A DNA stretch of 64,000 bases from Acanthococcus lagerstroemiae (GCA_031841125.1 CM063109.1:24523321-24587320), one strand, 5' to 3'; positions 1 through 11,690 are shown, numbered from the stretch's first letter. Numbers and translations are program-made. The notes: generated by a model not told the origin, from the sequence alone.

Positions 1-133
1 CTCGGGCCGGCTTCAAAGCGTCCCTTCGGCCACTGATGCGATACTCGAAAGAGTAATTTCCGGGGCCGGGGATGTGGTGTCTCAAGGGCCACTTTGGTAT
101 GCGTACATCGCCATATGTTCCACCACACCATTC
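1..133 (+). repeat. Copy A of a short dispersed element with an open frame
   Basis: This block matches, by eye, 12855-13012 on the plus strand and 49005-49115 on the minus strand. All three copies read through without a stop in the same frame and share a core ending in residues like GPLWYAYIAI. Its left edge is cut by the window start. The 3' end is a short run of CCACCACACCA type, with no poly-A. The nature of the element is unknown; the 49-kb copy has a clear target-site duplication, so the family has been mobile. Confidence 0.55.
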
Positions 134-300
134 ATGTTACTATGACGTCATACTACTGAGTATACTTGAGCAAAAACCTGTTATTAATTAAATAAATAAA
201 ATATTCGGGCATGAAATTTTATTGAGTAAATCTGTGAATTTCATTTATTTTCTCTCTGTGTTATCCAGATGGGGTACATGGTAATCAAATTATAAATCGA

Positions 301-385
301 TAGTCAGTCAGTCAGTCAATTAGTGCGTCAGTGAGTGAGTCATTCAGTCAGTAAGTCAGTGAGTCAGTCAGAGTCAGCCAGCCAA
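301..385. repeat. (CAGT)n-type microsatellite
   Basis: Degenerate tandem GTCA/CAGT tetranucleotides. A shorter run of the same motif recurs near 879-896. Confidence 0.8.
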
Positions 386-477
386 CCTAGTCAGCCCGTA
401 ACGCTTTTTTGTTACGCTCCAGTGTAACGCTTTTTTCCGTTGCCTGCCAGATTATCCAGCCAGCAAACCTAGCCGAG

Positions 478-955
478 ACTTGTCTATATATTTTTGATAA
501 GACAACGGGAAAATTCAAAAAATTGACAAGCTGCCGTCTCCTTCATTACTGATAAGACATAATGATAGATACGAGGCTCGTCGATAAGACATACAGAAAA
601 ACCATGTCAAAAATCCAAAGAATTGCAGGGACAGATCAGTCACCTTCTACTTCATTACTGAGATAAGACCTGAAAACAGACATGAGACTGTTGGATGATA
701 AAAGACATAATGACAGAGAAATTATACGATAGACATGAAAAGTCTACAATATAAATCTGACAACCACCTTCTCCTTCCCCACTGATATTATAGTAGTCTC
801 ATTTCTTTCTGATAAGACATAAAGACAAACATAAAACTTGTCTATATTATGTCGCTGATAAGACACATAGGAAACAGTTCAGTCAGTCAGTCAGGTCTAT
901 ATATTTTTGATCTACCCGATATAAATCTGACAACCACCTTCTCCTTCCCCACAGA
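478..955. repeat. Decayed tandem repeats with GATAAGACA core
   Basis: The motif GATAAGACA with its flanks recurs many times. A block of more than 30 bp around TATAAATCTGACAACC occurs at about 750-782 and again at about 920-952, next to copies of TGTCTATATA. No coding signal. From about 960 to 1640 I see only AT-rich unique sequence. Confidence 0.6.
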
Positions 956-1640
956 AATGAAATTTTCACGCGTGGCGCGTGAAATTACCAGGGTGTCCAC
1001 CAGTCCCGAAATTCCGAAAATGTTCCTATTTTTAACGTTATAATGTTCCGAAAACTAACAATTTCATCAAAATAATGAATCATTGAAATTTTATTAATTT
1101 ATTAACATTGCGCGCGCTTAATCAAAAGAAATATTATTCTTTGTAAATCGCAAGAAGCAGCATTTAATGTGTGTAATTATCAGATTGGGTAGTGTTTGAA
1201 GAAATTACGTACAACACGATATAGTGACATTGAACCAATTATAATAAATAGGGTTGGCTAATAGCTCTGAAAATGAAAATAGTAAATTTATGAGTTCAAG
1301 AGCATTCAATTACATGAGAGGTTTATATAACAAATATATCAAAATTACTTATTCTATCTGTGTAAAAGGGCCTCAGCATAACGCCGAAATTGTTAAATGA
1401 TGAATGAGAAAGAACGAATAGACTAATTTTAGTAATTTTGTGAGAAAATTACTGAAGCGCAGATGCTGATAAGATAAACGTGACATTATTAACAATTTGT
1501 ACTGATAAAGTATTATCAGAAATTTAAAAAGTTTCAAAATCTGACGAACTATCCAATTATTTATTATGTATATAATACCTTATAAGGTTTAAACCAGATT
1601 CGCAGAATTTTTTAAAGAAGATTTTTATTTATTTTTTTTT

Positions 1641-2020
1641 ATGGAAATAGGTCAGTTTAACGTTATATATCTCTGTTATAAAGAATTCCTCATAGAAAAT
1701 TTGTTAGAGTATTCATTGATATCACAACGTTACGTATATGATTACATGCAGGAAATTGATTTCAACTTGAACAATCTAGATCTAACTACAAGCATGATTC
1801 AACACTGTAAAAATTCGGGTGCGAAAAGAAAATAAGCCTTAAAATTGAAAAAAGATGATGAAGTGAAAAGTATTAATGACAAAAGAAAAATAGAAAATGA
1901 GTTAAAAATGTTGGAGATCAAAAAATGTAAATTGGCTCGTTTAAAAGATGACGAACTTGCTATGCTGAATGATAATATAGATTTTTTGAATTCTAAATTG
2001 GAAAAAAAAAATAAGTGATT
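1641..2020 (+). pseudogene. Lysine-rich coiled-coil ORF with an in-frame stop
   Basis: A frame opens at 1641 and stops with TAA at 1833-1835. It then continues in the same frame for about 60 codons of charged heptad-like sequence (for example KKDDEVKSINDKRKIENEL) and ends at TAA 2017-2019. I do not recognise the family. The interrupting stop and absence of visible splice context suggest a decayed ORF, possibly of transposon origin. It could also be a short real gene ending at 1835. Confidence 0.3.
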
Positions 2021-2059
2021 GCTGTTTGTTCTTATATAAATAATTATGTACAATCTTCA

Positions 2060-2640
2060 CAAGAATTATTATTTTCCTTCTTAGTACCTTTTGTTTTTGC
2101 TATATTATGGGTTTTTTCTTCTATAGCCTTTCTTGATCTAGTTTATAGTTAGAGTGGTTGTTGCACTCTGAAATTGTTGAAAATTTAATCTATTCACCCT
2201 ATGTTTTTATCTTCTTCCCTTTTTTTTTTTTTTTTTTTTTTTGTTAATTGGTATGAGATATTATAAACGTTCTTCTTTTTTCCCCCTAATCTTCCTGGAT
2301 TTAATTCCAAGTAGTGGCAGTTACACCTTTAAAATTCACTTTTTTTCATTTCCTTATCTTCTTGTGTTAATTATAAGTTTTCTTTTCTTTCTTAATTATG
2401 ATTCATAGTCAGAGTAACAGTTACACTCTTAAATTCTTGAAAAGATCTGTTCACCCTATTTTTTGGTTTCAGTTTCTTACTTTGCTTTTGTTGATTTGTA
2501 TGGAATTATGAGTTTCTTCCTTCAAGGCTTTTTTGATGTAGTGTATAGTTAGCATGGCAGTAGTAATCTTAAAAATTACTGTACCCCTACCTAGTTTTTG
2601 TTCATTTGTATTGAAAGGTAATAAATACGTTAATTCTTTT
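2060..2640. repeat. Degenerate T-rich tandem array, about four units
   Basis: Units of roughly 120-140 bp share TTGTATGGAATTATGAG-like, TAGTTTATAGTTAGAGTGG-like and TCACCCTA-like blocks. They are heavily diverged and include a poly-T run near 2220-2242. Confidence 0.45.
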
Positions 2641-2871
2641 ATTCTTTGTTAACCTTATTTACTTTTATTGTACACTAGTGTATTCTGGATTCCCCTCGCT
2701 TTAAATTCCATTTATACTCTCTTTCGCTTCAGAATCTCTGTCAAATGATTCCCGCATATTGCCTCAGGTGGGTGAGAGGGGTGGTTTTAATTTGAAGTCC
2801 ACTGAATGTCTCGAAAATGTCACCTTTTTTAACTTTGCAATTCTGGTAGACATCCTGATTACGTTTTTTCA

Positions 2872-3005
2872 GTTTGTGTGCCAAAGTAAAGACATAAATT
2901 ACGTGGCGCGTGGAATTTTCACGCGCGGTATGGGAAACGTCACGCGTGAAAACATTACGCGTGAAAGTAACGTTTCTTCGGTTTGTGTGCCAAAGTGAAG
3001 ATATA
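2872..3005. repeat. Short direct repeat around ACGCGTGAAA motifs
   Basis: GTTTGTGTGCCAAAGT followed by AAGA occurs at about 2874-2892 and 2979-3000. Between them are several CACGCGTGAAA palindromic motifs, which also occur near 966-985. This resembles the remains of a small palindromic element. Confidence 0.35.
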
Positions 3006-3618
3006 AAAATGTCAAAAATGGTGCTACCCTTTGACTGCAAAATTTTAGGCCGGCCATTTCTCAGGCACTAAGAATATACCTTCCAAACTTGAGAAATTAT
3101 AAAGAAACAATTGCGTTGCTCTGTGACTTTAAAATTTTGGGTCAGCTCTCTAATACGTTGTCTGAACTTATTAAAATTCTTCAAAATATTATTAATACTG
3201 TTCAGACTTACCGGGTGTGGAGCAAGTTACTGTTGACATTCTTGGTTATTATTTCTAAACAAGTCACTTTTTTAGAAAAATTCTGTTTTTCGCTTCCCTT
3301 ATCTCTTTTTCCCCTTCATTTTTCCTTTTTAGTTTTTAATCTAAAATATACCAGGTAAAGTCTCATTCAGAATTTCAATTTTTAATTCTCTTTTCCGCTT
3401 AGAAGTAGGGTATCAATGGTTTCAAAAGGTTCCAGTTGAGTCTTAGAAATTTTGTGGTCATCCTCGGATGTGATTAGTAGGCTTAAAGTTGAGGCTACAA
3501 AATTTGAAGTCTGATCTTAAAGCTAGAGAGACGCGGTAAACGAATTCGGAATCAGTGTTGAAGTTTCTGTTAAATGCTGGGGAGAATTTCTCCAGCGGTC
3601 AATTCCACTACGGTGGTT

Positions 3619-3836
3619 CTCTTTTCTAATTTTACTCTCAACCCGAGCCCTGGAATCTACCCGTTCGAGCATTACCTCAGAGACGTCGGGGAGACTGTTA
3701 GAGCTGTCTTAGCCATCTTCTCATCTTGCCGAAAAACTGGCCTAGATTGAAATGTAGCGAGTTGCTACATGGGCTTGAACTCGGAATCTCCGGATTCCGA
3801 GACCAGTGCGCTATCCACTCGGCCAACCAGACCCCC
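3619..3836 (-). mobile_element. tRNA-derived SINE, full-length copy 1
   Basis: The element is 218 bp and reads on the minus strand. Near its minus-strand 5' end is an A-box-like TGGCCGAGTGG and further in a degenerate B box (GAGTTCAAGCC), the layout of a tRNA head. It is flanked by a perfect 15-bp duplication, TCCACTACGGTGGTT, at 3604-3618 and 3837-3851, so insertion was by target-primed reverse transcription. The body carries CGAGTTGCTACA-type sequence shared with the copies at 6871-7088 and 43780-43960. Confidence 0.85.
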
Positions 3837-4025
3837 TCCACTACGGTGGTTGGAATTACCCTTAAATTTTTTTAAAATATGACCTCATAGTTTGTTGTGC
3901 TCTACAGTCTACACCATCGGCGAGTCATAATTTATGTTTCTAAAAACTTTCAACAATATCTTCTGCCTAAATCTGGAGTGGAAAAGGCATCAGTAGAATA
4001 CAAAAAAGTATAATGGTATAATGCA

Positions 4026-4350
4026 GCTTATCAAAATATGAGCTTTTTGAGTCGCTGATTTCGAAAATTTGAACACCTTTTTCATCGAACACTAATAGGA
4101 GCAGTAAGATACCCATTTTATTCTTGAAATGAGCAAAATTGAATTAACCTGGCGAATCGTGAAAAATATTTAAAAAATATGAGTTTTTGGAGTCGCTGAC
4201 TACGCAAACTTATCAAATTTCTCGTCCCACCTAGGTTGGAGCCTCAAAACCCAAATTTCACTGTAGAAATAAGTAAAATTGACTTCACTTAGCAAATCAA
4301 GAAAGGATTGTAATCAGCGTTTTCTTGGTCTCTGATTTCAAGAATTTCAT
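4026..4350. repeat. ~148-bp imperfect tandem repeat, about 2.2 units
   Basis: The units start with AATATGAG followed by TTTTTGAGTCGCTGA and include TGAGCAAAATTGA/AAGTAAAATTGA blocks. They start near 4026 and 4175, with a partial third unit near 4318. Confidence 0.5.
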
Positions 4351-4729
4351 CATAGAGAATGGTTTCGTATTTTTGAATGCTACTGTCGGGTTTGGGTACA
4401 CTAACCTTTATCGTTTGTAACTTAGAATTGTCGCAATTGTCTCTTGGATCTTAAGTTAGACCTGTGGCTTCTTCACTCTGCTTCTATAGACGAGGAGGGT
4501 CTAGCTTTTTTATTTATCATAAGAATGACAACGATTATAGTGAAGATAACTTTTCCATGGATGGGTTTCGGGTGGCTTACACTAATACTTTCCCCTCGAA
4601 GGAGGATATGCATAGAATATTTACTTCACCCTGTAAAAAACCTTTCATCGTACTCTGAATTAGTGTATAAAATTACAGTTCCGACTGATATCTATTTCAA
4701 AGCTGGCTACTTATTCTGGGTTATTTCAG

Positions 4730-4967
4730 ATTGGATTTCCACACGAACACGCGATAGTTCTGTGCAAGATATACACCGAAAATGCGGCTGAGCTGAAAAC
4801 GAAATCAAAACAACTGAGCTTACGTTGCAGCATTCCAAAAGCAGTGAGCTGTGCTAATAATGATGGCGAGTTGACTTTGAATCTGGAAGCTTGGCAGGCC
4901 GAATCGAACTCTCGAGAAAAGTACGCCTTCACGATGACCAAAGATCAGGCAATTTTAATGGTTCAGG
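4730..4967 (+). CDS. Possible internal exon of an unrecognised gene
   Basis: A 238-bp open stretch lies between an acceptor (TTATTTCAG ending at 4729) and a donor (GTACGT at 4968). It reads IGFPHEHAIVLCKIYTENAA and onwards for 79 codons, ending MTKDQAILMVQG. The composition is like a folded soluble domain, with two cysteines and alternating hydrophobics. I cannot name the family. A second open stretch at about 4464-4640 (containing DGFRVAYTNTFPSKEDM) could be an upstream exon ending at a GTACTC donor, but the join is not convincing. No downstream exon was found. Confidence 0.35.
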
Positions 4968-5039
4968 GTACGTACAGTTTGACCAACATGCTTGTAGTAT
5001 TCAATCAATTCGTGATCAGGGCCGTTTTCCTTTTTCATT

Positions 5040-6856
5040 AATTAATGTACGGAAAACGGAGTGCCCGGTGGACTAATATGGATAAATTTGAGAACAAAAC
5101 CACCTCAATAATAAAATATATGACTCCATAAACCGTAATCTTGATATATTTGAGGTATCTAATAGTAGTTTTTGGGTTTTGCCTTCTTGTAAACCCTTTT
5201 GGGTTGAGGCGAACGAAAAGTATCCTCAGCAATGAATTCAGTGTCCCATGCAGAAATCGTGAAAAGCGATTTTTATTCATTCTTGTGTATTTTCATATTC
5301 TAACCTTGGATTATAATGCTGAACTAAACTCTTACACTAATGAGAACAGTTTTTATGAGTCAAGCCAATATTTTTGGTCAAACCCGAGTTTTAGAATTTT
5401 GTACCACCTAATTGGAGTTTTTCACATAGGAAATCCTGTACCTATGTTAAACTTCACCTCAGATGCGCTAGGTGCCCTAAATATTTTTTGATTTCAGAAA
5501 AATGGATACGATTTTTTTACACTTACTAAAACAGATTAAACGTCTGGGAGCGTAACTTTTCGAGAGAGAAAAAAAAAAAAAAAACATTCTAGAAGCAGAG
5601 GGTGGAAATAGATCAAAAATGCCGACATGATGATGATGGTTATTTTTCGAAGAAAGTGTTTGCAGGTCACGTGATCAACGTGCTTTTTAAGTACTCAAAA
5701 AAGTTTTGTTTTCCTGGGTCTGCAAGGACTCAGGAAGATGGAGGTATTCGTTTCAGCTCATAACTGCCCACAGATGTGATTTTAACACGGATATGTCGTA
5801 TTGCTGGCCATCAATCAAAATTGTGCGTCACGTTTCGACCGACCGACTCGGAAAATGACACGGAGAATGTTACTACAATGATGTCATCACGGCAATGGTT
5901 ACCTACTTTATGATGTTCCCTATCCTTCTCAGTTGTGTGCACGGTTAACAATATCGGAACCTAAGGCATATCCGTGTACTGATGCACCTATCTGCATGCA
6001 GTAGTGTATCTTCTTTGTTACTGTTTCTTTACAAGTGTCTACTTTTTTCTTCTTTTTTCAGAATTGAGTTCGGTTTACAATAGGCTGGAGGCGTTAGTCT
6101 AGGTGCAGTCATATATGATTGCACTCCGTAAAAGAAACGTTGTCCTCAGTCGGCTGCATCGATTTCTATTGCTGTTTACGTTCATCCCAAACAGAAAGAA
6201 ATCATGGTTCTATTGTTATGTAAATAAAAACGGATGTTATAAAATCAAAAATTAGTTTTCCTTTGCGCCAATCTAGAAGCTTTTCTTTTCAAGTCAAATT
6301 ACTAATTCTCTCAGCTCCTTCCGATTCAGTGCTTATCGAATATGCTCTGAAATATTTCAAAGCCCCCCCCCCCCACTTTAGGGACTGAGTTTCACCTTTA
6401 CTGAGATTTTAAAATGAAAAAGAAGTTAAAACGTTCAACCGAGTGCCGTGAAGCAAATTCTCTGTTGGTCTCTGCGGGAATGACCTGTTCAAACCGCACA
6501 CAAACATTCCAGGGGTATACCCACGGAGCCCGAAAATCCTATCAAATGAAAAGAATAAGAAAATCGAAATAGATAAGAGTTGGTAAGACTGACTGCAATC
6601 TGTCACTCCTCTCTGGGTGTTAGTACGAAATTGTCACTAATTAATAAACGGCAGTTCGAAGTTGAATCCGCATATTTCGCGATGAGTTGCTGTTCCAGAG
6701 TCGAATGTCAATAGGTTATGGGCTAACAGATGATTCCATTTACGCATGCTTCAAGGTGAGTCTTACTTAATGATTCTAGTTCGAGGACCAACCTAATAAT
6801 AGTCATACAGTTACAAAGCATGCTGTACCTGGCCATAGTAGAATTTAGCGCGTTTG
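5040..6856. other. Gene-poor stretch
   Basis: No convincing gene. Contents are AT-rich unique sequence, a poly-A run at about 5572-5584 and a C-tract at 6364-6374. The short open frames here lack splice context and recognisable domains. Confidence 0.5.
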
Positions 6857-6870
6857 TATGGTGTACCCTC

Positions 6871-7088
6871 CTTTTCTAATTTGCTCTCAACCCGAGCCCT
6901 GGAATCCGCCCTTTCGAGCATTAACCTCAGAGACATCAGGGAGGCTGCTAGGGCTATCTTAGCCCGCTTCACTTCTGGCCGAAAAACTGGCCTAGGTCGA
7001 AATGTAGCGAGTTGCTACGTGGGATCGAACCCGGGAACTCTGGATTCCGAGACCAACGTGCTATCCACTCGGCCAACCAGACCTCCCA
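6871..7088 (-). mobile_element. tRNA-derived SINE, full-length copy 2
   Basis: Same family and same length (218 bp) as the copy at 3619-3836, also on the minus strand. The tRNA head is better preserved: A box TGGCCGAGTGG and a canonical B box GGGTTCGATCC. It is flanked by a perfect 14-bp duplication, TATGGTGTACCCTC, at 6857-6870 and 7089-7102. Confidence 0.88.
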
Positions 7089-7860
7089 TATGGTGTACCC
7101 TCTAGCTAGTATTGAATATATATCCAGTGATAATTAGTCAATAAATTAGGTCATTCCCAAGGTCAGATAGATAATTGATAGTTCATATTGGACCGTGAAG
7201 CAAAGTGCTGGGACTTTGTTTCCCAGTTCTATATGTGGTAGTCCATGACTGATATAGGATAAGGTAAGCAACTAATATTATAAAGTATAGTACTATAGTA
7301 TCTAACTACCTCCCACTTTACTAAACTAATGTTTTCCTCAGGTACAACAAAATGAAAATGATGAGACTAAAGCACACTAAGGACAAGAACATAAAAGAAT
7401 GGATCAAGTTCATAATGGAGAAGATCCTAATATCTGCCTTTAAACAATAACTTATAAGACAAGCTCAAGTTGAAGTGATGCGTAAACTATAAGGCATGGC
7501 TAAAATAATTTCAAAGGTAGTAGTATAAATTTCTATGGTAAACAAAATAAGGTGAGTGAATCTGAAATAAATAGTTATCCTATTTTGTGAACAGCTGTGA
7601 CAGATGAAGCAAACTTAACTTGTATAAAAGGGATAACTCTGAAGAGGAACAGTAGTATGCTAGGTATTACAAAATTTGAAGATAACTTGACTAATAGCAT
7701 ACTAAGTGCTAGTAAAACACAAAGAATGAGTCCAGAGGACAATATACTAAGCATTCATCAAGGATAAAGGTATAACATAACAATATATAAAGGTTTATTT
7801 GCAAAAGACCCAATTGGTAGTAGAATCAATTATAAGCTGATACTAAAGCCTAGTTAACAA

Positions 7861-7938
7861 ATGAGGAGTTATCTGTCGAAAGGGAGCTTGACGAATGGGA
7901 TTCCCATGTAAAGCACCCTTTTGACAGATAACTCCTCA
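7861..7938. other. Near-perfect 23-bp stem hairpin
   Basis: GAGGAGTTATCTGTCGAAAG pairs with CTTTTGACAGATAACTCCTC across a loop of about 30 nt. The loop holds a smaller palindrome, ATGGGATTCCCAT. The size suits a pre-microRNA or a very short foldback remnant. No TSD was seen. The rest of 7103-8000 is AT-rich without genes. Confidence 0.5.
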
Positions 7939-8633
7939 AATATATTTGTAACGAGTAACCTTAATAGAAATCTTTTATTATTAAGACATTTTGCTGATGA
8001 AGGCCTATATATTTATTTAGACGATACCAGGTAAATATAAAAGGCTTGTATGCTCATTTGGATTGTTAAATACATTTTTTACTTGCGAGGAATCAGAGTA
8101 TGCTGATTTACTGAGTGATGACAGTTGGTGCACGAAGCTAGCTTTTCTTGCAGATATATTCTAGAAGTTGTATGTAATTAACAAAGACATGCAGGAAAAA
8201 TGTGATAATCTACTCACATCAACTGACAAAATTACATCGTTCAGAGACAAACTTCTCATTTGGCAAAGAAAAATCGTGAGGGGAAAAGTCTGTGACATGT
8301 TTGAATTGACGGAAAAGTGTGACGTTAGTGACATGGTTTTCGAAATGATTGCGAACACTTTACAACTGCGAAAACATTAAAAAATATTTCCCTTCCATTG
8401 ACACATCCTTGTATGATTGGGTAAGAAATCCCTTCATTGATGTGGACGATAATGCTGCAATCTTCAATACAAAGGAAGATGAAGATCTAAGTGTTACGTG
8501 ACATTAAAAATGACTGTGTCTTGAAAATTGAGTACAGAAAACTGGTGCAAGAGGCGGAGGAGGAGTCAAAAAAGTCAAAGAAGAAGAAAACTCCTAACTT
8601 AGCAGCATTTTACCTGCTACTAGTGAATGAATA

Positions 8634-9576
8634 CAGTGAAACCTCTGTCTAAGACGGACTCTGTATAACACGGAAAACCTGCCTCAACGGAGAAATTTCC
8701 CAGTCCCAATGCCTGAAGTGTATTTTTACATATAAAATGACCTGTATAAGCCGGAACCTGTCTAACCCGGAAACCGAAAATTTTTTCAGTCCGCAGAAGG
8801 TAACTTTCTGTGTTAAACTGACTGTCTAAGATGGAGGCACTTCTCGTAGAACTGGAGACATGTGATGATGTCAATGATTTGGCAAAGAAAATTGATGTGC
8901 TACGTTCAATAAATTGGATTTCCCAAGCATTCAAGAAAATTCCCTCAGAAACAGTTAAAAAATGTTTTATGAAAGCGGGTTTTCCATGTTCTCACGATGA
9001 TAGTGATGGGGAAATTAAATCTGATGATGAGAGCAAGATGCTTGATGACCTTACAGACGTTTGCAAGCCGTTTCAATTTAGATTGTGACGCGGAGGACAT
9101 TGTTTCTTTTGACGATGATATCCCTATAGAAGAAGGAATACTAGAAGCAGTTGATGTCATTCATGATACTGACAATGAAAGTGATGATGACGAATGTGAC
9201 GATGAGGAAGTAGAGGAATGTTCAATCAGGAATTCTAAGGAAGCAGTTTCCCTCATAAAAACCTTGCGGATGTTTGCTGCTCAGAAGAATATTCCAGGCT
9301 TGTTATCTCACTTCGCAGAAGCAGAGGATGCCATTCAAAAACACGCCATCACTTCCTCCATAAAACAGACTAATTTATTTGACTACAATTTTGCCTAGCC
9401 GAAATCACACTGTACACTTTTTGTTCATATACAGTACCTAAGTACCTACCTGTCTACATATATAATAAATAATACTGTAAATGCGTTTTTATTCCTTTCC
9501 TGTGTAAGACGGAAAACCTGCTATAACGGAAAAATTGGTCAGTCTGAACGCGTTCCGTCTTAGACAGGTTTTACTG
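8634..9576 (+). mobile_element. Tigger/pogo-type DNA transposon, internally deleted
   Basis: The 943-bp element is bounded by terminal inverted repeats (CAGTGAAACCTCTGTCTAAG at the left; the right end is the reverse complement of CAGTAAAACCTGTCTAAGAC). TA dinucleotides flank it at 8632-8633 and 9577-9578, the expected TSD. Further inverted copies of the GACGGAAAACC type lie inside the ends. It sits in the hAT relic and separates conserved motifs of it, so it is the younger insertion. Confidence 0.88.
8831..9398 (+). pseudogene. C-terminal remnant of a Tigger/jerky-like transposase
   Basis: From 8831 the frame reads MEALLVELETCDDVNDLAKK and an acidic stretch, stopping at 9088. A second frame (8997-9398) continues with DIPIEEGILEAVDVIHD, a DE-rich run and SLIKTLRMFAAQKNIPGLL, ending in NLFDYNFA. 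Together they look like the acidic C-terminal part of CENP-B/jerky-like Tigger transposases broken by one frameshift near 9060-9090. The DNA-binding and DDE regions are absent, so the product would not be an active transposase. Confidence 0.65.
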
Positions 9577-10599
9577 TATCCAACGGTAGCCAAAAAGGCC
9601 GTAAGAGCATTGTTGCTGTTTTCTACATCCTACGCTTGTGCGGCAGCTTTTTCAACCATGAATCATATAGAAAATAAAAACATATCCTAGCTTCAAACAG
9701 TGGAACACGATATGATATTGGCTTTGTCTATTTTGTTCAGCCAAGAAAAACGGAATTGGTAAAAAAAGCATCAAACCAATAACATTCACATAACTACTAG
9801 CTTGCAATTGCTTCAACTGTATTGAAAAACTATAATTTTTTAGTCATGATGTATTGTAATTCTTTTTTTGCGTTTAGCTAATTAGTCTCCCTGATTGTCA
9901 TAATTAAGTCTGCATTAACCAAGTTTAAAATGTAACTGTAACAGTTGTACTTTTCCTAATAAAGAAATTTTATTTGTCGTGAGAGTTTGTTTTTATATGT
10001 AAACTAAACAACGCTTTATTTCATGTATACTTCCGACACAAATCAAACAGATACTGAACATAAGTGTACTTATTATTTCAGTGTTGATTTGTGGTAATGG
10101 TAATTAATGGGTGTGCCGCGGATATCGGTAATTTCCTCATAGTGTGCCGTGGGCAGAAAAAGTTTGGGAAACACTGACTTACAGGAAGTACCGAGACTTA
10201 GTTTTTTGCAATTTTATGATTTTACGATGCACCACCTCCACAGAATGATATTCAACGAACAGGTACGCTAAGAGGGGAAAAAATCAAATGTACCACGGTT
10301 TTCGCACAAAATTTCCTATCAAAATTGATCATAAAATTTTCGATCTTTTCACTCGCTTTGTGCGCCGTACACCACACACAAAACTTGCGAACACACATGT
10401 AAGTATAATTGCCGAGCGTATCTTTAAAGGAATAATGAAAATATAAGCAATTTTGTTGACCATTCAGCTCGTTGGCTGGAGTCTTTTGGAGTCTTGTAAT
10501 TCCTGCTGCTGCCTTCCCTTCTTCTTTGCGGTTTGGAAGTAGGATACACTTTGTCTGACAAAGTTTGTTGGTTTTTTCTCTCGAATGCGCTCTACTGCT

Positions 10600-11360
10600 G
10601 TCTTTGTTTTTGGATTGGATTTTTCTTGCTAGTTGGCTGTATGTGTGCCTTCACAGCTTGCGCACTTTGGCGCCGTTTCTTTCGGTTTGCTATATTCCGA
10701 TGATGCATGAGCCCCCGCGCATTTCACACACTTTGCTTGGTATTTGCAAAAGTTCTGTGTGTACCCAAATTGTTGGCAGTTTTTGCACTGAGGGATATCT
10801 TTCTTCTTACGCGGCGCTTCCACCGTTATATCTTCTGGTACCATATGCGTGTCATATTATACACTTCTTAGTTTATTGGGCTTGGCATCAGGTCCACAAA
10901 GAACAGTGTCAGAGGGGCTTTAATCCTGGCATTGTCCTTGTTGCCTGGATCGCTTCTCTTCCGCAGGATTACCTTGGTTGCTCGTATTACCTCGTACCCG
11001 AGCTTTTTCATTTCGCTGGCTATGGTTTCGGCACCAGTACTCGGGTGTAATCCTTGGACCACCATACGGCATGGTTTTTCACTTTTCAGTTAATGACTAT
11101 GATACTCCAGATTACGCTTGTTCAGTTCATCTCGGATGAGCCGGTACGTTACCTCGTCCTTCTGTTGAACTTTGAGGACCCCGTTGCTCAGGGTTCTGAA
11201 TTCAGGAACTTCGGCATTAGGGTACACTGTAGTTTCGTGAATTCCTCTGGGGTGGTTTTGGCTATTTTGTTGTTGACGAAGAACGGCGGGGGTTTATACT
11301 GCTTCTCCACTACGTATATTTCGATTATTGTATTACTGCATTTTACACCATTTCATGGAA
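10600..11360 (-). pseudogene. Jockey-type LINE ORF1 (gag-like, zinc-knuckle) fragment
   Basis: On the minus strand, about 11065-10868 encodes VQGLHPSTGAETIASEMKKL and later PLTLFFVDLMPSPIN, the RNA-binding region preceding the knuckles in Jockey-clade ORF1 (PRE_C2HC type). A second frame, about 10844-10629, continues with CKNCQQFGYTQNFCKYQAKC, VKCAGAHASSEY and CASCEGTHTAN, i.e. CCHC-like knuckles. The frame breaks between the two. Sequence upstream to about 11360 is also compatible. No ORF2 was found nearby. Confidence 0.7.
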
Positions 11361-11614
11361 CGCGAAAACAAACTAAGAATCGTTTTGCTGCTATCCGAGA
11401 ACTCATTCTGGGGGCAATTACAGAAAAAATTATAAGAGACATTTTTTGTGTATAATTCAATGAGGAATAGTTTTTGTGCCAATTTTTTCCCCTATCGTTT
11501 TCTCCAAGATTATTGTGAAAACTGATTGTGGGGGAGACGTTCGGCTTAGGAACACTCAAATTCTTCGGTACTGTTAGTATGTTGATCAGTGCTATCATCC
11601 AACCTTCTATGTCA

Positions 11615-11690
11615 AAATGGCTTTGGTCGAATTGCGCCGAACAACGAAAAAGTATGGGTCGAACTGCGCCGGAGTTGGTAGGTATTATTC
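11615..11690. repeat. Repeats with AATTGCGCCGA motif
   Basis: TCGAATTGCGCCGAAC and TCGAACTGCGCCGGAG lie close together. The inverted version GCGCAATTCGGCC recurs three to four times at about 12629-12735. This may be a pair of decayed termini of one element or a scattered tandem motif. Confidence 0.3.

Larger units (their letters stand above)
8040..10176 (+). pseudogene. hAT-type transposase relic (ZBED/Charlie-like), split by a Tigger insertion
   Basis: The 5' part (about 8100-8632) encodes, with stops and frameshifts, KLAFLADIF, ITSFRDKLLIW and YDWVRNPF, then a run leading to YLLLVNEY. These are typical of ZBED5/Charlie-like hAT transposases. After the insertion the frame resumes at 9580 with TVAKKAVRALLLFSTSYACA and AFSTMNHIENKN, which match the hAT C-terminal dimerisation region. 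The right terminus is at about 10141-10176, where the reverse complement begins CAGTGTTTCCCAAAC, the usual hAT end. No matching left terminus was found. The element is inactive: premature stops, truncation and a nested insertion. Confidence 0.75.

Noticed and set aside
3760..3836. Possible tRNA gene on the minus strand
   Set aside because: A and B boxes exist but the acceptor stem does not close, and the sequence is the head of a TSD-flanked SINE that recurs in the window.
10565..11050. 161-codon hydrophobic plus-strand frame
   Set aside because: It is antisense to the Jockey ORF1 zinc-knuckle fragment, which has clear motifs on the minus strand.
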